Source: Actinomycetes bacterium
GTDB taxonomy: Bacteria; Actinomycetota; Coriobacteriia; Coriobacteriales; Eggerthellaceae
Direction: 5' to 3'
Length of the DNA stretch: 8,865 bases
NCBI GenBank assembly: GCA_023403475.1
Contig: JAEYEL010000133.1
Span: 1 to 8,865 of the forward strand
The position numbers and the translations under genes are program-made. This document shows positions 6,348 to 8,865 of the stretch, piece by piece. The first letter of the stretch is position 1, and every line of letters starts with the position of its first letter. The notes below the pieces were generated by a model. It saw only the letters and a list, made by a program, of their open reading frames with translations, made no database searches and had not been told where the DNA came from.

Positions 6348-6872
6348 TTAGACGGTCTGCGCTCGAACGTAGCGCCGATCTCGCGTGCTCCCTTCCGCTT
6401 TCAGCTTGCCTTCGGAGACCATGAGGGAAATATGTCGCCTAACCGTTCTCTGGGTCACTCCTGTGACGCTCGCTATGTTTGCGACGGTTGCATATCCGCT
6501 GGTCTCAATCATGCGAACTACGGCGCTGTCCACGTCGAGAGGTGTCGTGGTGCCCTTGCTGTTTTCGGCTCGAAGAGGAACGAGGGCAACGAACACATCT
6601 CCTTCCGTCAAAGAAGGGCTTCCGCCGCCGTATGCCCAAGAGTATTTGAAAAGGTTTCTCGTTCCGCTTCCTAACGTGTCTGCTAGCCCGATATTGGCGA
6701 AAAAGTCTGCGATTATCGGGTTTTTCGGAAGGGGATTGAAACGCTCGGGTGTCAAAGGCCCGGTAAATCTTGGCCGGTTCGCGTTCTCGGTACGCATCTC
6801 CGTGTCGTTTGCGAAGGAACAGATTGTTTCGAAAGTGTCTTTTTCTGGAAGATTTCCGCAGCGCTCGAGCAT
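6348..6872 (-). pseudogene. Internally deleted AlbA_2/AAA_4 (Schlafen-like) regulator remnant with winged-helix end
   Basis: The open 174-residue frame carries three pieces. Residues 3-25 include GNLPEKDTFETICSFANDTE, which resembles the start of the AlbA_2 domain ('EFK..LPEKDTF..TICAFAN'). Residues 26-100 include TENANRP, NPLPKNPIIADFFANIGLAD, LGSGTRNLFKY and GDVFVALVPL, the C-terminal signature of AAA_4-containing 'putative DNA-binding/RecG-like' proteins. Residues 112-174 form a winged helix (ATVANIASVTGVTQRTVRRH). Full-length relatives are several hundred residues long, so the GGxxxxG core and most of the middle are missing between 25 and 26, apparently an in-frame deletion. Upstream an in-frame stop lies at 6927-6929, and the expected 'EFK' reads ERC. 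It may still yield a small DNA-binding protein, but the original function is very likely lost. It converges with the exporter gene, 55 bp away. Confidence 0.65.
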
Positions 6873-7196
6873 TTTCGGTGCATTTCCAGCGGCGCTTCTG
6901 GCGCTTCCAACAAGCTTGACGTACCCTCAAGTACCTTTGCTGGTGAAGCCCTCTTTACGCAGCAGGGCATCGGCGAAGGGGCGAGCGTTTTCTTGCTTTC
7001 CCGGATCAAGCACCTCTTCTCTTGCGTGCTGATACCGGCATGCGGAAGGAGGAGGCGCGCCGTGGGCGTGGGCGCTGCTGTCGGCGAAAGGGCGAGGACG
7101 CCGCCCGCTTCCGCTCGATTTTCTTCCGTTCAGCATGACGGCGACCTATCGCGAGTCGTGAGAACGCCGCCCGCTTCCGCTCGTTTCCTTTCCGGC
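6873..7196. other. Gene-free stretch between two decayed genes
   Basis: I see no gene in this 324-bp stretch. Frames on both strands are open in places but are Arg/Pro-rich and low in complexity, as expected from GC-rich non-coding sequence. The only structure seen is the pair of 20-bp direct repeats listed separately. It separates the AAA_4-type remnant from the methyltransferase remnant and probably contains debris of one or both. Confidence 0.5.
7098..7183. repeat. Pair of 20-bp direct repeats, 66 bp apart
   Basis: ACGCCGCCCGCTTCCGCTCG occurs exactly at 7098-7117 and 7164-7183. Similarity continues on the right, where pyrimidine-rich TTTTCTTCCGTTCAG matches TTCCTTTCCGGCTCAG loosely, so this may be a degenerate 66-bp tandem duplication. 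It ends 13 bp from the stop codon of the minus-strand methyltransferase remnant. Its function is unknown. Confidence 0.75.
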
Positions 7197-7403
7197 TCAG
7201 GGGCGGAAAACGCGCAGCTCCCAGAAAGCGACGGCGCTGGCGGCGGCCACGTTCAGAGAGTCCACGCCGTGCTGCATGGGGATGCGCACGGTGTAGTCGC
7301 ACTGCGCTATGGTGCGCCACATGGCATCGAGCTCGTCATGCCGCCTAGAAGGAACCGCCTGGCGCGGAGGCCGTACGACCACCGTGTATGCAGGCAGCGA
7401 CAC
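7197..7403 (-). pseudogene. C-terminal remnant of a SpoU-type (TrmH/RlmB-like) RNA 2'-O-methyltransferase
   Basis: The last 40 residues or so, CDYTVRIPMQHGVDSLNV followed by AAASAVAFWEL, are the knotted C-terminal motif 3 of SPOUT methyltransferases, which bind S-adenosylmethionine and methylate a ribose in tRNA or rRNA. Motifs 1 and 2 and the N-terminal half are absent. The frame is closed by a stop codon at 7404-7406, and the first 20 residues of the open stretch look unrelated. A family member is usually 240-280 residues, so this is about one quarter of a gene. The break at about 7350-7405 abuts the transposase remnant, suggesting that the insertion, or a deletion started by it, removed the 5' part. 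Confidence 0.75.
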
Positions 7404-7553
7404 CTAGCTGGGAACGCCTTCGGGAAGATCAAGAGGTGGCGCGGTCTGGTGACCTCCTACTGCAAGAGGACGGCCAGCTTCGAGGCGGCAGTTCGGATCT
7501 GCTGCATCGCACCTCGGTTACACATTTTGCGACGACACTGCCTAGACAAATAG
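7404..7553 (+). mobile_element. C-terminal remnant of an IS5-type transposase
   Basis: The frame ending at TAG 7551-7553 reads NAFGKIKRWRGLVTSYCKRT then ASFEAAVRICCIA, matching the conserved end of IS5-family DDE transposases ('ENxFxKLKRxRxIATRYDKTxxxFxAAxxIA'). The recognisable homology begins at about 7413, exactly where the third catalytic residue (E) should be; here the codon is GGG (Gly). Nothing of the rest of the transposase is seen upstream, so the element is dead. No clear terminal inverted repeat could be identified after 7553. It lies between the methyltransferase remnant and the low-GC region, marking an old insertion or rearrangement point. Confidence 0.7.
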
Positions 7554-7560
7554 ATAAGCT

Positions 7561-7690
7561 CTCATAGGGAGTTTTCAAAATTAATACGAAAAGTCGCTAT
7601 GGTTATACATATTGCATTAAGCATATTCTGAAAATTATTCGATAACATAATAGCATGAGGCGTAATAATAGCGATTCGAAAGGACGACGT
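7561..7690 (+). promoter_or_regulatory. AT-rich leader with candidate promoter and ribosome-binding site of the isomerase-like gene
   Basis: Bases 7561-7680 contain 37 G/C of 120 (about 31%), far below the flanks. A candidate promoter is TTAATA (7581-7586), 17 bp, TATACA (7604-7609), 4/6 matches each. The composition offers several other weak options, such as CATAAT at 7646-7651. A loose dyad ATTAT...ATAAT near 7634-7651 could be an operator but is weak. GAAAGGA at 7678-7684, 6 nt before ATG 7691, is a good ribosome-binding site and fixes the start of the next gene. Confidence 0.45.
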
Positions 7691-8865
7691 ATGAATAATC
7701 TGAAGGATATTAAGCTCAACATCAAGCCTCTTGTTACGTTGTTTTATCACGAGTACGTGTTTGAGGGTCCGTGCCGCAGCGGTAGCCCCGACATGCTCAC
7801 TAAAGACTACGATCTCGCGAAGAATGAAAAGAAAGCTAAAGCGCGTCTAGACCTAATCGAGAAGAATTTGGGCGACATAGAGTACTTTAACTTGATGGAA
7901 CCAACCATTATTTCCTCCGATGAGAACTTCCTACCGCTCGACAGCATCGTGGATAAGATGCTCGAAGACGATGACAAGTGCGATGCTTATATCATTGCTC
8001 ACACATCTCGTAACTGTGAGTTGGTTTTGCTTATGGCTCAGCGCACCAACAAGCCGCTGGTATTTACCCCCGAGCCGTTCCCGTTCATGGATATCACCAT
8101 TTCTGCTATGCGCGCTCGCGGAATCAATAGCGGTTTCAACTATCTGGATTGGGAGGATACATGCAAGTGTTTTGAGGTTCTCCGTGCTTGCAAGGTTTTA
8201 AGGCAAATGCGCATTCTGTGCGTTGGCCGCTTTGGCAGCGAGCGTAACGGTAGCGCTTTGGATAACTTCGCCGATTACGAAGTAGTCAATCAAAAACTGG
8301 GTGTTAACTTTACTTTCGCAAACATTCATGAGTACTTGGACATGACTCATCCGCTGGATAGTGAAAAGAACTACACGCTGCCGGGTCGTGCCGCTTTGAA
8401 TCCAACCGAAGAAGACATGGAAGAGATTTGGCGCCAGACAGATGAGCTGATTGCTGGTGCCGATGTTAACGAGATGGAGCGCGATGAAGTTATGCGTTCC
8501 GTTAAAGGCTGCTACGTGATCGACAAAATGCTCGAAGCGTACGAATGCAATGCCTATATGGCTGTGTGCCCTGATGCCTGTGCAACACGTCGCCTGAACG
8601 ACGAACGTTTTACCTTCTGCCTGACCCATTCTCTACATCATGAATGTGGTATTCCTTCCGCATGTGAATATGACGGTCCCGCTTGTGTTAGCCAGGCTAT
8701 TTTGGGCGCTCTGGGCCATAAGCCCGTCTTCATGGGTAACACCACCCATCATCTGCAGTTTGAAGGCGAAACTATTGGTGCACGCGGCATTGAGGAAATG
8801 GAGCAGTATCCCGAGAACACCTTGGTTACCTGGCATGCCGTTACGAGTCGCCATATGAAGGGCTT
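7691..8865 (+). CDS. L-fucose/L-arabinose isomerase-like protein (3' end outside the window)
   Basis: The frame is open from ATG 7691 to the right edge, 391 residues with no stop. The N-terminal half alternates strands and helices with a Rossmann-like CDAYIIAHTSRNCELVLLMA (97-116) and RILCVGRFG (174-182). The C-terminal half has HHECGIPSACEYDGPACVSQ (316-335), then ILGALGHKPVFMGNT (337-351) and VTWHAVTSRHMKG. This matches the 'CEGD...L.G.P.F..D...HC' layout of the sugar isomerase superfamily (COG2407), in which acidic residues and a histidine bind a metal. Here E326, D328 and H382 are the likely counterparts. A sugar substrate is not established. The protein has 15 cysteines in 391 residues. 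GC is about 46% in sampled lines, and codons such as CGT, GTT and GCT are frequent, unlike the upstream genes, suggesting transfer or a different expression regime. Confidence 0.7.
   Translation, partial: MNNLKDIKLNIKPLVTLFYHEYVFEGPCRSGSPDMLTKDYDLAKNEKKAKARLDLIEKNLGDIEYFNLMEPTIISSDENFLPLDSIVDKMLEDDDKCDAYIIAHTSRNCELVLLMAQRTNKPLVFTPEPFPFMDITISAMRARGINSGFNYLDWEDTCKCFEVLRACKVLRQMRILCVGRFGSERNGSALDNFADYEVVNQKLGVNFTFANIHEYLDMTHPLDSEKNYTLPGRAALNPTEEDMEEIWRQTDELIAGADVNEMERDEVMRSVKGCYVIDKMLEAYECNAYMAVCPDACATRRLNDERFTFCLTHSLHHECGIPSACEYDGPACVSQAILGALGHKPVFMGNTTHHLQFEGETIGARGIEEMEQYPENTLVTWHAVTSRHMKG

Noticed and set aside
4696..7048. CTTCCGCATGCCG before the exporter and its inverted copy near 7036-7048, suggesting flanking inverted repeats
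   Set aside because: The exact match is only 13 bp, which is about what chance gives between two places in a window of this size on both strands.
8198..8629. Minus-strand open frame opposite the isomerase-like gene
   Set aside because: It is antisense to a continuous 391-codon frame with a good ribosome-binding site and family-like motifs, and its own translation has no recognisable domain.

Overview
The window looks like a chromosomal stretch from a high-GC anaerobic actinomycete, most plausibly a gut Coriobacteriia/Eggerthellaceae-type organism. This is an inference from three things: GC-rich coding (lines I counted by hand in the transporter gene are about 65% GC), cysteine-rich proteins, and the mix of a UspA protein, a DUF2064 transferase, an acyl-CoA ligase and a DHA2 exporter. 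No rRNA, tRNA or CRISPR array was seen, and the species cannot be fixed from this sequence.

Layout. (1) Bases 1-576 hold the tail of an antitoxin-like protein and a complete PIN-domain ribonuclease toxin, a typical type II toxin-antitoxin pair cut by the left window edge. (2) Bases 577-1052 carry no gene. They end in a four-copy 26-bp tandem repeat whose alternate copies can form small hairpins, placed between a likely extended -10 promoter and the universal stress protein gene. (3) Bases 1053-2439 hold the stress protein gene and, 31 bp later, a DUF2064/TIGR04282-type GT-A-fold transferase gene, probably co-transcribed. (4) Bases 2712-4349 hold an AMP-forming acyl-CoA ligase with its own candidate promoter. 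It is followed by a 46-bp tandem repeat and a strong intrinsic terminator. (5) Bases 4742-6292 encode a 14-helix DHA2/EmrB-type major facilitator exporter.

(6) From 6348 to about 7553 the sequence is a graveyard. It contains an internally deleted AlbA_2/AAA_4-type (Schlafen-like) regulator on the minus strand, the C-terminal tail of a SpoU-type RNA methyltransferase on the minus strand, and the C-terminal tail of an IS5-type transposase on the plus strand, with short direct repeats between them. (7) After a very AT-rich leader (about 31% GC over 7561-7680) comes a clearly lower-GC (about 46% in sampled lines), cysteine-rich gene. It resembles the L-fucose/L-arabinose isomerase superfamily and runs off the right edge.

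The first five regions look like ordinary chromosome with independent transcription units. The last third looks like a site of repeated insertion and deletion next to a gene of different base composition, probably acquired. I do not see a clearly new multi-gene system. The best leads are the covarying repeat hairpins before the stress protein, the compacted AAA_4 remnant that has kept its reading frame, and the isomerase-like gene at the compositional edge.
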